Position numbers and translations under genes: made by a program. A stretch of DNA of 64,000 nt from Catellatospora citrea (GTDB lineage: Bacteria > Actinomycetota > Actinomycetes > Mycobacteriales > Micromonosporaceae), in NCBI RefSeq assembly GCF_003610235.1, contig NZ_RAPR01000001.1:6882001-6946000 (forward strand). The letters run 5' to 3'. Positions within the stretch are counted from its first letter, which is position 1, and every line of letters starts with the position of its first letter. Below are positions 44,660-53,877 of this stretch, one piece after another. Under the pieces are notes generated by a model that saw nothing but the letters and a program-made list of their open reading frames with translations, did no database searches and was not told the DNA's origin.

Positions 44660-45537
44660 GCGCGCTGGCCAGCGCCCTGGCGCAGGTGTCGCAGACCGCG
44701 GACCGGCTCAGCCGGCTGTCGGTGCGGGCGCACCAGAACCCGTACACCCTGGTCGACTGGCCGTCGGCGGTCGACCCGGAACGGGACTGGTTCAGCACCC
44801 CGGAGTACGTGAGCCTGCACGGCACCGCCGTGTGGGCGGCTTTGGACGACGGAGCCCGGCACCGGGTCGCGTTCCATGAGGCGGCCGGTTTCTACAGCCT
44901 CAACATCCACGGGGAGAAGACGCTGATACAGGGCCTGGCGGCGCGGCTCTACCGCACCGACCTGGCCGGCGCGGCCGGCTACCTGCACCACTTCCTGGAC
45001 GAGGAGAACAAGCACAGCGTCTACTTCGGCGGCTTCTGCACCCGGTACGCGCGGGTCCACCGCAGCCGCCAGGCGCCGTGGCGCACCGACCGGCCGCGCG
45101 ACGTCGACGACTTCCTGTTCTTCGCCAAGACGCTGATATTCGAGGAGATCGTGGACCACTACAACCGGGTCCAGGCCCGCGACACGCGGCTGCACCCGCT
45201 GGCCCGTTTCATCAACGACAACCACCACCGCGAGGAGGCCCGGCACCTGGTGTTCGGCCGCCGCCTCGTGACGGAGCTGTGGCGGGAGGGGGACTGGGAC
45301 GCCCCGACCGCCGCCGAGATCCGCGACGACCTCGCCCGGTTCGTGACCGCGACCTGGCGCGAATACTACCACCCCGACGTCTACGCCGATGCCGGGCTCG
45401 ACGACCCGTGGGAGCTGGCGGAGGCGGCCTGGTCCGCGCCCGACCAGCGCGCCCACCGGCGCCGGGTGTCGGCGGACTGCCTGCGGTTCCTGGCGGCGGC
45501 CGGGATCCTGACCGAGGAGCCGGCCGATGCGTTCTGA
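44656..45537 (+). CDS. AurF-like diiron oxygenase (putative amine N-oxygenase)
   Basis: 293 residues, all helical by appearance. A complete diiron ligand set in ferritin-like order is visible: Glu in HGEKTLI, E-x-x-H in DEENKH, Glu in FEEIVDHYN, and H-x-x-x-E-x-x-H in HHREEARH. This seven-ligand pattern is that of AurF-type N-oxygenases, which oxidise amines to hydroxylamine, nitroso or nitro groups. In this operon the substrate could be an amino acid held on the next-encoded ACP; that is inference. The start is within the ATGA overlap and the 3' end overlaps the ACP gene by 11 nt. Confidence 0.85.
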   Translation: MSALASALAQVSQTADRLSRLSVRAHQNPYTLVDWPSAVDPERDWFSTPEYVSLHGTAVWAALDDGARHRVAFHEAAGFYSLNIHGEKTLIQGLAARLYRTDLAGAAGYLHHFLDEENKHSVYFGGFCTRYARVHRSRQAPWRTDRPRDVDDFLFFAKTLIFEEIVDHYNRVQARDTRLHPLARFINDNHHREEARHLVFGRRLVTELWREGDWDAPTAAEIRDDLARFVTATWREYYHPDVYADAGLDDPWELAEAAWSAPDQRAHRRRVSADCLRFLAAAGILTEEPADAF

Positions 45538-45772
45538 GACCGAGATCCGCGCGCAGTTGCGCGCCTTCGTGCAGCGCCACGCCGGGGGAGTCGCCGTCAC
45601 CGACGACACGGCGCTGTTCACGCTGCGGGTGCTGCGTTCGGTGCACCTGCCCGAGCTGATCATCCTGCTGGAGCGGCTGCGCGGCGCGCCCATCGACGTC
45701 GAGCAGCTGCGCATCGGCGACTTCGACGGCATCGATGCGATGATGGCGCGCTTCGGGGCGGGGCAGCCGTGA
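45527..45772 (+). CDS. Acyl/aminoacyl carrier protein
   Basis: 81 residues with GAGGAG upstream. The attachment site reads VLRSVHLPELI, the Ser taking the place of DSL; TDDTALFTL before it and the following helix LLERLRG match carrier proteins. It lies between the diiron oxygenase and the SerRS-like ligase genes and is the probable partner of both. GTGA overlap with the ligase gene. Confidence 0.85.
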   Translation: MRSETEIRAQLRAFVQRHAGGVAVTDDTALFTLRVLRSVHLPELIILLERLRGAPIDVEQLRIGDFDGIDAMMARFGAGQP

Positions 45773-46650
45773 CCGCGCCGACTGATCTGGCCCGGATCGG
45801 GCTGCGCTGGGACCCCAGTGGCCAGGCCGGGCTGACCGGGCCGCTGCTGGCGCTCGCCGACGACTGCGACCGCGCCCTGCGGACCATCGCGAGCCGGTGG
45901 GGGTCACGGGAGGAGGCGTACGCGGCGACGCTGCCCGCCTCGTCCCTGCACGGGCACCTGCGGTCCTTCCCGCACCAGGTCACGTTCGCGACGAGTCTCG
46001 ACCCGGCCGACGCCAACCTCGGCGACTTCACCGACGGGCCGGTCGTGGACCCGTCCGGGGCGGTCGCGTTGACCCGCACCGCCCCGGTGACCGCCGTGCT
46101 CACCCCCGCGGCCTGCCATCACGTCTACCACGCCCACCAGGGGGAGCAGTTGCTCGCAGCCGTCCACGTGACCACCCGCAACACCTGCTTCCGGCGGGAG
46201 TCGAGCTACGAGCCGCTGCGCCGCCAGTGGACCTTCGCCATGCGGGAGATCGTGTGCCTGGGCACGGCCGAGGAGACCACGTCGTTCCTGGCGCAGGCCC
46301 GTGCCGCGGTGGACTACTTCACCCTGCTGATCGACCTGCCGACGGACTGGACACCGGCGACCGACCCGTTCTTCCGCCCCGAACGCCACCCCGGGCACCT
46401 CCTGCAGCGCATCCAGCCGGTCAAGCACGAGGCCGTCTACGGCGGCTCGCTGGCCCTCGGCTCGGCCAACCTGCACCACGACCACTTCGGGTCCGCGTAC
46501 GCCATCACCCGCGACGGCGTCCCCGCCGACACCGCCTGCATCGCGTTCGGGCTCGAACGCTGGCTGTACGCGCTCGTCGACCGGCACGGCCCGGACCCCG
46601 GCGGCTGGCCGGACCTGCTCGCCGCGGCCCGGCAGGTGGCGGCCCGATGA
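45769..46650 (+). CDS. SerRS-like amino acid:[carrier protein] ligase
   Basis: 293 residues from a GTG in the ACP stop. It has a class II aminoacyl-tRNA synthetase core without a tRNA-binding arm. Motif 2 is around FRRESS...WTFAMREIV and motif 3 is IAFGLERWLYAL. The zinc ligands expected for this family are Cys116 (AACHHVY), Glu160 (MREIV) and Cys257 (TACIAFG), with spacing like the known bacterial aa:CP ligases. Those enzymes adenylate small amino acids (Gly, Ala) and load them on a carrier protein rather than tRNA. Here the ACP next door is the obvious acceptor. Confidence 0.88.
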   Translation: MTAPTDLARIGLRWDPSGQAGLTGPLLALADDCDRALRTIASRWGSREEAYAATLPASSLHGHLRSFPHQVTFATSLDPADANLGDFTDGPVVDPSGAVALTRTAPVTAVLTPAACHHVYHAHQGEQLLAAVHVTTRNTCFRRESSYEPLRRQWTFAMREIVCLGTAEETTSFLAQARAAVDYFTLLIDLPTDWTPATDPFFRPERHPGHLLQRIQPVKHEAVYGGSLALGSANLHHDHFGSAYAITRDGVPADTACIAFGLERWLYALVDRHGPDPGGWPDLLAAARQVAAR

Positions 46651-47690
46651 CCACGCTGATCACCGGAGCGGACGGCTACCTCGGCCGGCGGATCACCGCC
46701 GCGCTGCGCGGTGAGGACCTGATCCTGGCGGTGCGCTGCGCCGACGAGGCCGAGCTCGACCGCAAACGGGCCCGGCTCGCCCCCGTCGCCGACGCCCCCG
46801 TCGTGCCGGTCGACCTGTGCGACGCCGACCCGTTCGCGCACGTGGACCCCCGGCCCATCACCCGGATCATCCACGCCGCCGCCCTGATCCGCTTCGACGT
46901 CAGCCGCGACAGCGCCGACCAGGTCAACGTCGCCGGCACGGCGCGCGTACGCGACTTCGCGCAACGCTGCGACCGGCTCGACCGGCTCATGCTGCTGTCC
47001 ACGCTGTACAGCGCCGGACGGCGCCGCGGCGAGGTCCACGAGACCCGACACGACGACACCGGATTCGTCAACCACTACGAATGGTCGAAGTGGGCCGCCG
47101 AGCAGTGCCTGCTCGACGCGCCGGGACTGCCGGTGACGGTGGCACGCGTGCCGACGGTGATCGCCGAGGACGCGGGCGGGGCCGTCGCCCAGTACAACGC
47201 GTTCCACCACACGATGCGGCTCTACCACGCCGGGCTGCTGACGCTGCTGCCCGGCGACCCGGCGACGCCGCTGAGCCTGGCCACCGCGGAGTTCACCGTC
47301 GACGCCGTGACAGCACTGCTCGCCGCCCCACCGGGGATCTACCAGATCTGCTCCGGCCCCGTGAACCTCGGCACCGCGATCGACACCGCCTTCGCCGTCT
47401 TCGAACAGGATCCCGGCTTCCGCCGGCGGATGCTGCCCCGCCCGATCCCCTGCGACCGGGCCGGCTTCCGCGACCTGGCACAGGCCGCCCGGCAGCTGCG
47501 CGGCGGCTCGCTGCAACCCGCGCTCGCGTCCGTCGCACCCTTCGCCGAACAGCTCTACCTGCCCAAACACTTCCGCACCGACCGCCTTCGCGCGGCGTGG
47601 CCCGGATATCGGATGCAGGACGCCACAGCCCTGGTCGCGGCGGCGTGCACCGACCTGATCAAGAGGAGCTTCCATGTCACCGCGCACTGA
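46647..47690 (+). CDS. Thioester-reductase-like NAD(P)-dependent SDR
   Basis: 347 residues. Extended SDR of the NAD_binding_4 (male-sterility/thioester reductase) type: TGADGYLGRRI binds the cofactor, with a Ser in LLSTLYSAG and Tyr/Lys in YEWSKWAAE. Such domains release carrier-bound thioesters as aldehydes or alcohols. It is coupled by ATGA to the ligase gene and overlaps the next gene by 17 nt. A nucleoside-diphosphate-sugar epimerase is a less likely alternative. Confidence 0.82.
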   Translation: MTTLITGADGYLGRRITAALRGEDLILAVRCADEAELDRKRARLAPVADAPVVPVDLCDADPFAHVDPRPITRIIHAAALIRFDVSRDSADQVNVAGTARVRDFAQRCDRLDRLMLLSTLYSAGRRRGEVHETRHDDTGFVNHYEWSKWAAEQCLLDAPGLPVTVARVPTVIAEDAGGAVAQYNAFHHTMRLYHAGLLTLLPGDPATPLSLATAEFTVDAVTALLAAPPGIYQICSGPVNLGTAIDTAFAVFEQDPGFRRRMLPRPIPCDRAGFRDLAQAARQLRGGSLQPALASVAPFAEQLYLPKHFRTDRLRAAWPGYRMQDATALVAAACTDLIKRSFHVTAH

Positions 47691-48816
47691 GACACCACAG
47701 CGCCCGCCGGCGGCACGGCAGCCGGCACTGGTGCGGCGGATCGAACTGCCCGGCGCCGCCGACGACCGGCTGTACTTCGCCCAGGTCCGCGAGGACCCGG
47801 AGCTGGAGATCGCCGCGTTCGCCGCGCGGTGGGACGGCCCGATCGCCGTGGTCAGCTCCGCCGGCTGCACGGCACTGTCGCTGCTCGCCGCGGGTGCGGC
47901 CGAGGTCGTCGGCGTCGACGTCAACCGGACCCAGAACCACCTCGTCGAACTGAAAGCGGCCGCGGTCGCGCACCTGGCACCCGGCGCGGCCCTCGGGCTG
48001 CTCGGCGGCGTCCCCATGGCACCGGCCGCACGGCGGCAGGCATACGACCAGATCCGGGACCGGCTCACCGCCGGGGCACGCGACTACTGGGACGCGCACC
48101 CGCAGGCGATCGAGCGCGGAGTGCTGCAGGCGGGGGTCACCGAGCGGCTGATGCGCCTGATCGCCCGAACCCTGCGCGTGGTCCACCCCCGCCGGATCGA
48201 GACCCTGCTGGCCCTGCCGACCCTCGACCACCAGCGGGAGTTCTACCGCCGGGACTGGGACACCCTCGGCTGGCGGCTGCTGTTCGCAGTGCTGTGCAAC
48301 CGGCTGGTGCTGCGGCGCACCTACGACGAACGGTTCTTCGCCCACGTCGAGAACCCCAGCTACGCCCGGCACTTCCGCCAGGTCGCCGAGCACACGCTCA
48401 CCGACCTGGACATCGGCGGCAACTACTTCCTGCACCACCTGCTGACCGGCGCCTACCCGGCGGCAAGCCGCCCGCCCTACCTGGACGCACCGGTGCCGGT
48501 CGACCGCCTGCGGCTGGTCGACGGCGGCTTCACCGACTATCTGCGTACGCGACCCGACCGCAGCATGGCCGGATTCGCCCTGTCCAACATCTGCGAATGG
48601 CTGACCGCCGACCAGATCGACGAACTGTTCGCCGAGATCGTCCGCACGGCCCGGCCGGGCGCCCGCCTGGTCTTTCGCAACTTCGTCGGCTGGACCGAGG
48701 TGCCGGCGCGCTGGCGCGACGCCGTCCGGGAGGACCGGGCGCGCGGCGAGGAGCTGATGCGCACCGACCGCAGCCTGTGCCAGCGGCGCTTCGCCCTGTG
48801 CGAGGTGACGCCGTGA
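47674..48816 (+). CDS. BtaA-like (DUF3419) 3-amino-3-carboxypropyl transferase
   Basis: 380 residues, AGAGGAG before the ATG. It has an N-terminal SAM-binding Rossmann segment (VVSSAGCTALSLLAAG, then VVGVDVN) and the DUF3419 motif D-I-G-G-N-Y-F-L-H-H-L-L, plus F-A-L-S-N-I-C-E-W. In BtaA this fold moves the aminocarboxypropyl group of SAM to diacylglycerol. Here no BtaB methyltransferase is present, so a natural-product acceptor is more likely than a betaine lipid; that is inference. Confidence 0.85.
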   Translation: MSPRTETPQRPPAARQPALVRRIELPGAADDRLYFAQVREDPELEIAAFAARWDGPIAVVSSAGCTALSLLAAGAAEVVGVDVNRTQNHLVELKAAAVAHLAPGAALGLLGGVPMAPAARRQAYDQIRDRLTAGARDYWDAHPQAIERGVLQAGVTERLMRLIARTLRVVHPRRIETLLALPTLDHQREFYRRDWDTLGWRLLFAVLCNRLVLRRTYDERFFAHVENPSYARHFRQVAEHTLTDLDIGGNYFLHHLLTGAYPAASRPPYLDAPVPVDRLRLVDGGFTDYLRTRPDRSMAGFALSNICEWLTADQIDELFAEIVRTARPGARLVFRNFVGWTEVPARWRDAVREDRARGEELMRTDRSLCQRRFALCEVTP

Positions 48817-49853
48817 GAGTCCGCGACGCCCGCCCCGAGGACAACGGGGCCCTGGTCGACCTGGCGGCCCGCTGCTCGATGGCAGGCGACCTGTCGCTGT
48901 GCATCGACCGGCGACCCGACTTCTTCGCGCTCAACCGCATCGCCGGCCAGACCTGGCGGGTCGGGGTCGTCGACGGCGACGACGGACCGATCGCCTGCGT
49001 CGCCGTCGCCCGCCGGCCCTCCTACATCGACGGCCACCCGGCCCAGCTCGGCTACGTCGGCGACCTCAAGGTGCACCCGGCGCACCGGCGGCGCGGCGCG
49101 GCCCGCGTCCTGGCGCAGTGGGCGCACGACGCCGCCCGGGAACTGGCCGGCCCGCACGCACCGCTGATCGGCACCGTGCTGGCCGGCAACGACGCCGTCG
49201 ACATGCTGCGCCGCCAGGTCGAACCCGGCGTACGCCGCCGGGCCACCATCAGATCGCACAGCATCGACCTGCTCACCCGCCGACGCATCCCACCCGGCGA
49301 CCTCACCGTGACCACGGTCGCCGCCGCGGACGAGCCCGACATGGTCGAGCTGTGGCACCGACTGGCCGCGCCGCGCCAGTACGCCCCGACCTGCGAGTCG
49401 TTCCCGCTCGACCGACCGGACCTGGACTACCTGGTGGCCCGGCGACCCGGCGGCGAACTCGCCGGGTTCGTCGGTCTGTGGAACCAGCACGACATCAAGC
49501 AGATGCGCGTCACCGGCTACTCGACCAGGCTGGCCGCGGCCCGGCTCGCCTTCAACGTCGCGGCCCCGCTGCTGCGGGCGCCACGCCTGCCGCGCTCGGG
49601 CGAGGAACTGAGCTACCGCACGGTGGTCAACCCGTGCGCGCCCGACCCGCAGACGCTGCGCACCCTGCTCCGGCACGCCTGCAACCGGCTGCACGGGCAG
49701 CACTCGTTCCTCACCATCGGCCTGGACGTCCGCGACCCGCTGGCTGCCGCGCTGACCGGGCTACGGGCGCAGCCCACCGACGTCGACCTGCTCTTGCTCG
49801 GCGGACCGGCCGACCAGGACACGCCCGTGCACTTCGAGATCGCCACGGTGTAG
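48813..49853 (+). CDS. GNAT-family acyltransferase (duplicated GNAT-like)
   Basis: 346 residues from a GTG in a GTGA overlap. The N-terminal GNAT domain has V-G-D-L-K-V-H-P-A-H-R-R-R-G-A-A for acyl-CoA. The C-terminal half looks like a second, degenerate GNAT unit. It is the last gene of the operon, followed by a terminator, and probably acylates an amino group late in the pathway. Confidence 0.82.
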   Translation: MRVRDARPEDNGALVDLAARCSMAGDLSLCIDRRPDFFALNRIAGQTWRVGVVDGDDGPIACVAVARRPSYIDGHPAQLGYVGDLKVHPAHRRRGAARVLAQWAHDAARELAGPHAPLIGTVLAGNDAVDMLRRQVEPGVRRRATIRSHSIDLLTRRRIPPGDLTVTTVAAADEPDMVELWHRLAAPRQYAPTCESFPLDRPDLDYLVARRPGGELAGFVGLWNQHDIKQMRVTGYSTRLAAARLAFNVAAPLLRAPRLPRSGEELSYRTVVNPCAPDPQTLRTLLRHACNRLHGQHSFLTIGLDVRDPLAAALTGLRAQPTDVDLLLLGGPADQDTPVHFEIATV

Positions 49854-49888
49854 GTCCGACCGGAGAACAGACAAGCAGGTCAGCGATA

Positions 49889-49919
49889 CGCCGTGGTCGG
49901 TCGGATGCCGACCACGGCG
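49889..49919. terminator. Terminator ending the seven-gene operon
   Basis: A perfect 12-bp stem (49889-49900 with 49908-49919), 7-nt loop, between the GNAT (+) and methyltransferase (-) genes; it can serve both directions. Confidence 0.75.
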
Positions 49920-49958
49920 AGAGCCGGCAGATTCCGAGTCGTGCCTCGGCGTGCTGAC

Positions 49959-50735
49959 CTATTGCCGGCTGGGCCGCAGCTCGGCCCGCAACTGCAGGAA
50001 CCGGAACACACCGGGTCGGCCCACAACCGTCTGATACCTGTCGACGACGGCGTCGACGAACGCGGGAACGTCCGCGGCCGGCAGGCGCGACGCCCAGTCC
50101 GAGAACCCGACCGTGCACCACTGCGCGAACTGCTCACGCGAGCCGAAGTCCCATTCGCGGTCGACGACCGACTGATCGGTGACCTTCAGGCCCGCGCCGC
50201 CCGCGATCGCGGGCAGGTCATCGGGCTGGATGTGCACGAACGGCGGCGTGAAGCCGTCGAACGCGGTTACCCAGCGCGGATCGTGCGTCACCTCCATCGC
50301 GACGCCCTCGACGCTTCGGCGAGGACCGCCGCAGACGAACTGCACGAGTGCTCGGCCGCCGGGGGTCAGCGCCGCCGCGATGTTGCGGTACGCGGTCTGC
50401 TGGTCGGTCACCCAGTGCAGTGCGTTGAACGAGACCACGAGGTCGAAGTCCGGCCCGTACGCCATGGTGGTGACGTCACCGACCTCGAATGACACGTTCG
50501 TCAGCTGGTCATCGGCGGTGCGAGCCGTCTCGATCATCCGTGGTGACGGGTCGACGCCGAGGACGGAGCCGTCCGGCACCCGTGACGCGATCAGCCGCGT
50601 CACGTACCCGTCGCCGCAGCCCACGTCGAGCACATGCTCGGTGCCCGCGACCTCGACAGACTCCAGGCAGGCCGTCGCCATCGCACGCTGCAGGCCGCTG
50701 ATGTGCGCGTACCCGGCACCGTCCCAGTCGGCCAT
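49959..50735 (-). CDS. Class I SAM-dependent methyltransferase
   Basis: 258 residues with motif I HVLDVGCGDGYVT, the acidic VDPS after beta-2, and F-D-L-V-V-S-F-N-A-L-H-W, typical of the trans-aconitate/UbiE-like group. GGGAG precedes the ATG. Soluble; substrate unknown. It is convergent with the seven-gene operon and may or may not relate to it. Confidence 0.88.
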   Translation of the reverse strand: MADWDGAGYAHISGLQRAMATACLESVEVAGTEHVLDVGCGDGYVTRLIASRVPDGSVLGVDPSPRMIETARTADDQLTNVSFEVGDVTTMAYGPDFDLVVSFNALHWVTDQQTAYRNIAAALTPGGRALVQFVCGGPRRSVEGVAMEVTHDPRWVTAFDGFTPPFVHIQPDDLPAIAGGAGLKVTDQSVVDREWDFGSREQFAQWCTVGFSDWASRLPAADVPAFVDAVVDRYQTVVGRPGVFRFLQLRAELRPSRQ

Positions 50736-50855
50736 CTACGCTCCCGGCCACGTCGGTGGCGTGCTGGTCGCCGACCGGGGCTGGGCGTTCAGGGCTGCGC
50801 ACGTGTCCGGTGAAACCGGTCTACAGAAAACACTCGAAGGCTCCACGTAATGCAC

Positions 50856-50867
50856 ATAATGGATTAT
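50856..50867. promoter_or_regulatory. A+T-rich palindrome in the methyltransferase/MBL intergenic region
   Basis: ATAAT-GG-ATTAT in a 260-bp divergent region that is otherwise GC-rich. It may be an operator or part of a promoter; weak evidence. Confidence 0.25.
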
Positions 50868-50994
50868 CTCGCCTGAGCGGGAGGAACGCCGAACGACGCC
50901 GTTTTCTGGACCAGTTCAAAACGGCTGACGCGCGAGTCCGCGGCACGACACGCGAGCACTGCCGGCGTTCGGGATCAGGTCTCCCGGAGGAACG

Positions 50995-52179
50995 ATGGCT
51001 GACGCCGACATACACGAGATCGCCCCGAACCTCTGCGTCATCGAGGGCCACCACCCGCACCGCATGTGGGAGGACCCGGATATCCCGACCATCGCGGTCT
51101 ACCGCGGCGCGTCGACTCTCTACCTGCTCGACACCGGCGTCGGCCCGCAGCAGCGAAGCTCGATCCTCGCCGCCGCGCAGAAGCACGGGCCCGCCGACGA
51201 ACTGATCATCCTCTCCAGCCACGGGCACATCGACCACCTCGGCAACAACGACGTCGTCGACGACATCGCAGCGACCAGCAAACGGAACTACTTCCCGCGC
51301 GCCGGCCGGCCCGGACTCGAACCCAAGACGTTCTTCCGGGCGATGTACGAGCGCGGCGCACCGTATTTCGACTACCTCGACGGCCTGGACCTCGACGCGG
51401 ACACGGTCAGCTCACTGCTGCGCGGCATCGGCGCCGACCCCCGGGCGACGCCGGACGCCATCGCCCACCTCGGCGATGCCGTCGAGGCCGCCGGTGTCGT
51501 CCCGGCGATCTCGAAACTGCTGCCCGGGCTCGTCGTCGACATTCTGATGAGCACCTACCCGCCCGTGAACATCCGTGCCGAAGCGATCCACGACTACGAG
51601 GAACTCGGCCCCCCACGCGACATCACGATCGGCCGGACCATGTGGCGCGGATGGATCTTCGGCGGCGGCGAGGTCCACGTCTTCCAGACCGGGGGCCACT
51701 CGGCGGGAGGCTGCGTCTTCTACCTCCCCGAGCATCGTTTCCTCATGTTCGCAGACGAGACGACCGGCATCCCCATCTGGGCGGACAGCGACCCCGCCAA
51801 CACGATCCGCACGATGCGCGGCGCACTGGAGATGATGGACTCCGGCCACCTCAGCACCGTGTGCGCGGGCCACCGCCCCATGCTGCCCCAGTCGAACGAC
51901 GAGGCACGCGCCACGCTCAACGGGGTCATCGCAGGCGCGGAGGAGTTCACGGCGACCGTGCGCGACGGCATCGCTGAACACCCCGACGGTGTATGCATCG
52001 ACGAGCTCTACGCCGAACTGGTCGCGGCCGCCGCACCCGACTCGATGATCTTCGTGTTGAAACGGCTCCAGTTCCCGGTCTTCGCGACCTTCCTCAAGCT
52101 GACGCTGGCCAACGAGTGCCTTCTGCGGGGCTATCGGCAGGGCCGCGACGACAGAGGCCGCATCACGTTCCGCGCCTGA
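50995..52179 (+). CDS. Metallo-beta-lactamase-fold hydrolase
   Basis: 394 residues, CGGAGGA before the ATG. The metal site SSHGHIDHLGNND (H-x-H-x-D-H) is followed by a His in TGGHSAGG, an Asp in FADETTG and a His in CAGHRPM. A C-terminal helical region of about 90 residues resembles the dimerisation/winged part of alkylsulfatase- or lactonase-like MBLs. The substrate is not evident. Confidence 0.88.
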   Translation: MADADIHEIAPNLCVIEGHHPHRMWEDPDIPTIAVYRGASTLYLLDTGVGPQQRSSILAAAQKHGPADELIILSSHGHIDHLGNNDVVDDIAATSKRNYFPRAGRPGLEPKTFFRAMYERGAPYFDYLDGLDLDADTVSSLLRGIGADPRATPDAIAHLGDAVEAAGVVPAISKLLPGLVVDILMSTYPPVNIRAEAIHDYEELGPPRDITIGRTMWRGWIFGGGEVHVFQTGGHSAGGCVFYLPEHRFLMFADETTGIPIWADSDPANTIRTMRGALEMMDSGHLSTVCAGHRPMLPQSNDEARATLNGVIAGAEEFTATVRDGIAEHPDGVCIDELYAELVAAAAPDSMIFVLKRLQFPVFATFLKLTLANECLLRGYRQGRDDRGRITFRA

Positions 52180-52206
52180 ACGCCAGGCCGAAGCCGCGCG
52201 TCTGCA

Positions 52207-52563
52207 TCATTCCAGGCAAAGGCAGAAGGGGTGACCTGCAGGATCCAGGAAAACCCGGTAGGAGGTGCCGGGCTGGTCCGGGTGTCTGGTCGCCCCGAGG
52301 GCGAGCACTGCCCGCTCGGCGACGTCGAGGTCGTCGACGAGCATGTCCAGGTGCATCTGCTTGGGTCGCTCCTGGCCCGGCCACGTCGGCGGCGTGTAGT
52401 CGGCCACCCGATGGAAGGCGATGCACTGGCCGTCCTCGGGACAGGCCGAAGCCCGGTCGGCGGAGACGTCGACCTGCCAATCCAGCATCGCGCCGTAGAA
52501 CCTGGCGAGCGCACCGGGATCGGGACAGTCGACGGCGATGAGGGGCAGACGAGCGATGGCCAT
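52207..52563 (-). CDS. VOC-family protein
   Basis: 118 residues in one glyoxalase/bleomycin-resistance-like unit (P-L-I-A-V-D-C-P-D-P start; HLDMLVDDLDVAERAV middle; FLDPAGHPFCLCLE end). A TATCCT box lies 7 nt before the ATG, suggesting a leaderless transcript. Function unknown. Confidence 0.85.
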   Translation of the reverse strand: MAIARLPLIAVDCPDPGALARFYGAMLDWQVDVSADRASACPEDGQCIAFHRVADYTPPTWPGQERPKQMHLDMLVDDLDVAERAVLALGATRHPDQPGTSYRVFLDPAGHPFCLCLE

Positions 52564-52616
52564 GCGCGCCAGGATATCGACCATCGCGGTTGGCGTGCGT
52601 CCGGATTCCGCGGAGA

Positions 52617-53108
52617 TCAGCCGTTCGCTTCGCGGACGTCCTTTCCCTGTTCGGCGAACGCCTTGAAGTCGTGCATGTGCTGTAGCGACTGCTTGCGGAA
52701 GGTGCCGGGCATCAGGAGTCCCACCAGCCGCATCAGCAAGCCGCTGAACCGGTACTCGTTCTCGCTCACCCAGAGCGTCGCCGCCGGACCTGCTTCGGTC
52801 AGCCGTTCGCGCGCGGCGCTCCACATGCCCTCGCCGACGATCTCGCGCTCGAAGTGAACGACGCTGTCTTTCGGGATCCGGTGCAGGTCTGCCGGTTCCC
52901 GGCGCGTGATGGTCTCGGTGCACTCGAACTTCTGCTGCCCCATCTGCAGCACGACCCGTGACTTGGCGCCGACCTGCCCGTGCACCCCGCTCAGCGGCTC
53001 GTGCAGCACCAGGCCACGCAGCCACTTCGGCATCTGTGCCGGGTCGGCGAGCAGCTGGACCACCCGCTCCCGCGGTAGGTCGATCTCGATCGAGACGGTG
53101 TACTTCAC
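52617..53108 (-). CDS. SRPBCC (START-like) domain protein
   Basis: 163 residues from a GTG. It has polyketide-cyclase/START-like features: V-S-I-E-I-D-L-P-R-E-R-V-V-Q-L-L start, a central beta sheet and a long C-terminal helix (QSLQHMHDFKAFAEQG). It probably binds a hydrophobic ligand. TAGGGT at about 53145-53150 may be its -10 box. Confidence 0.82.
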   Translation of the reverse strand: MKYTVSIEIDLPRERVVQLLADPAQMPKWLRGLVLHEPLSGVHGQVGAKSRVVLQMGQQKFECTETITRREPADLHRIPKDSVVHFEREIVGEGMWSAARERLTEAGPAATLWVSENEYRFSGLLMRLVGLLMPGTFRKQSLQHMHDFKAFAEQGKDVREANG

Positions 53109-53178
53109 GGCGGAGCGCTCCAGGTTCGGCGAGGGAACGCGCGTACCCTAGCAGCCCCGGCCCCTGGCATTCGGCTGG

Positions 53179-53877
53179 TCAGGCAGGCACAGGTGCTTCA
53201 GGCTCGTCTTGCTCGACTCCGCCGGCCGCCTCGACGGCCAGCTCGCTGCGGGCCGCCAGAACCGCCCGTATCGACGCTTTGAGCTTGTCGGCCTCATCGA
53301 CGTACTTGCGCAGCCGGGCCGCGTCGGATTCGATGATCGCCGTGTTGATCTCGCGGAGCACCTCCTCGGCCCGTTCCGAGAACGAGACCACGCCCGCGGC
53401 GAGCGCTTCAGCGTTGACCAAAGCCGGCTGGTCGGCGAGTTGCCTGGCCAGACCGAACGGGATACGCCGCAACTGCGACCGGAGTGGGCTGAGCACCGCG
53501 TTGACGTCCCGCGAGTGCTTGTACACCACTGACTGCACCATCAGTCCCAGCTGCCCGGCGGAAACGGCAGCCTGCTGCAGCTGGTTGATCAGCTCCTGGT
53601 TGCGGGCAACGGCCTTCCGTGCGCGGTCGATGGGCCGGATTTCCTTGACGAAGAAGAAGTAGCAAGGGATGAGCACGAGCAGGGCGCCGATGCCGAGCAG
53701 CACATAGGTGACCGGTCCACGGTCGACGAACCCGGCACCGGTCAGGATCATGGCGCCGAGGAGCAGGAACGCCAGACCGAAACCGCCTGCCCGGTAGGCG
53801 CCGAGCAGAGGCGCGGCGAGTGCCTCGGCAAGCGGGCGCCCGGCGACGGCGTCAGCGGGCGCTTGGTCGACTGTCAT
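53179..53877 (-). CDS. Two-TM membrane protein with C-terminal coiled coil
   Basis: 232 residues from the ATG at 53877 (GGAG 9 nt upstream). Two membrane helices (about residues 33-75) are followed by a cytosolic helical region rich in Glu, Arg and Ala. No known family. It is divergent from the AfsR-type regulator. Confidence 0.65.
   Translation of the reverse strand: MTVDQAPADAVAGRPLAEALAAPLLGAYRAGGFGLAFLLLGAMILTGAGFVDRGPVTYVLLGIGALLVLIPCYFFFVKEIRPIDRARKAVARNQELINQLQQAAVSAGQLGLMVQSVVYKHSRDVNAVLSPLRSQLRRIPFGLARQLADQPALVNAEALAAGVVSFSERAEEVLREINTAIIESDAARLRKYVDEADKLKASIRAVLAARSELAVEAAGGVEQDEPEAPVPA

Noticed and set aside
45769..46650. Seryl-tRNA synthetase
   Set aside because: The N-terminal tRNA-binding coiled coil is missing and the Cys-Glu-Cys zinc ligands and neighbouring ACP fit an aa:CP ligase.
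47674..48816. Betaine-lipid (DGTS) synthesis by BtaA
   Set aside because: No BtaB methyltransferase is adjacent and the gene is locked into an operon with carrier-protein enzymes.
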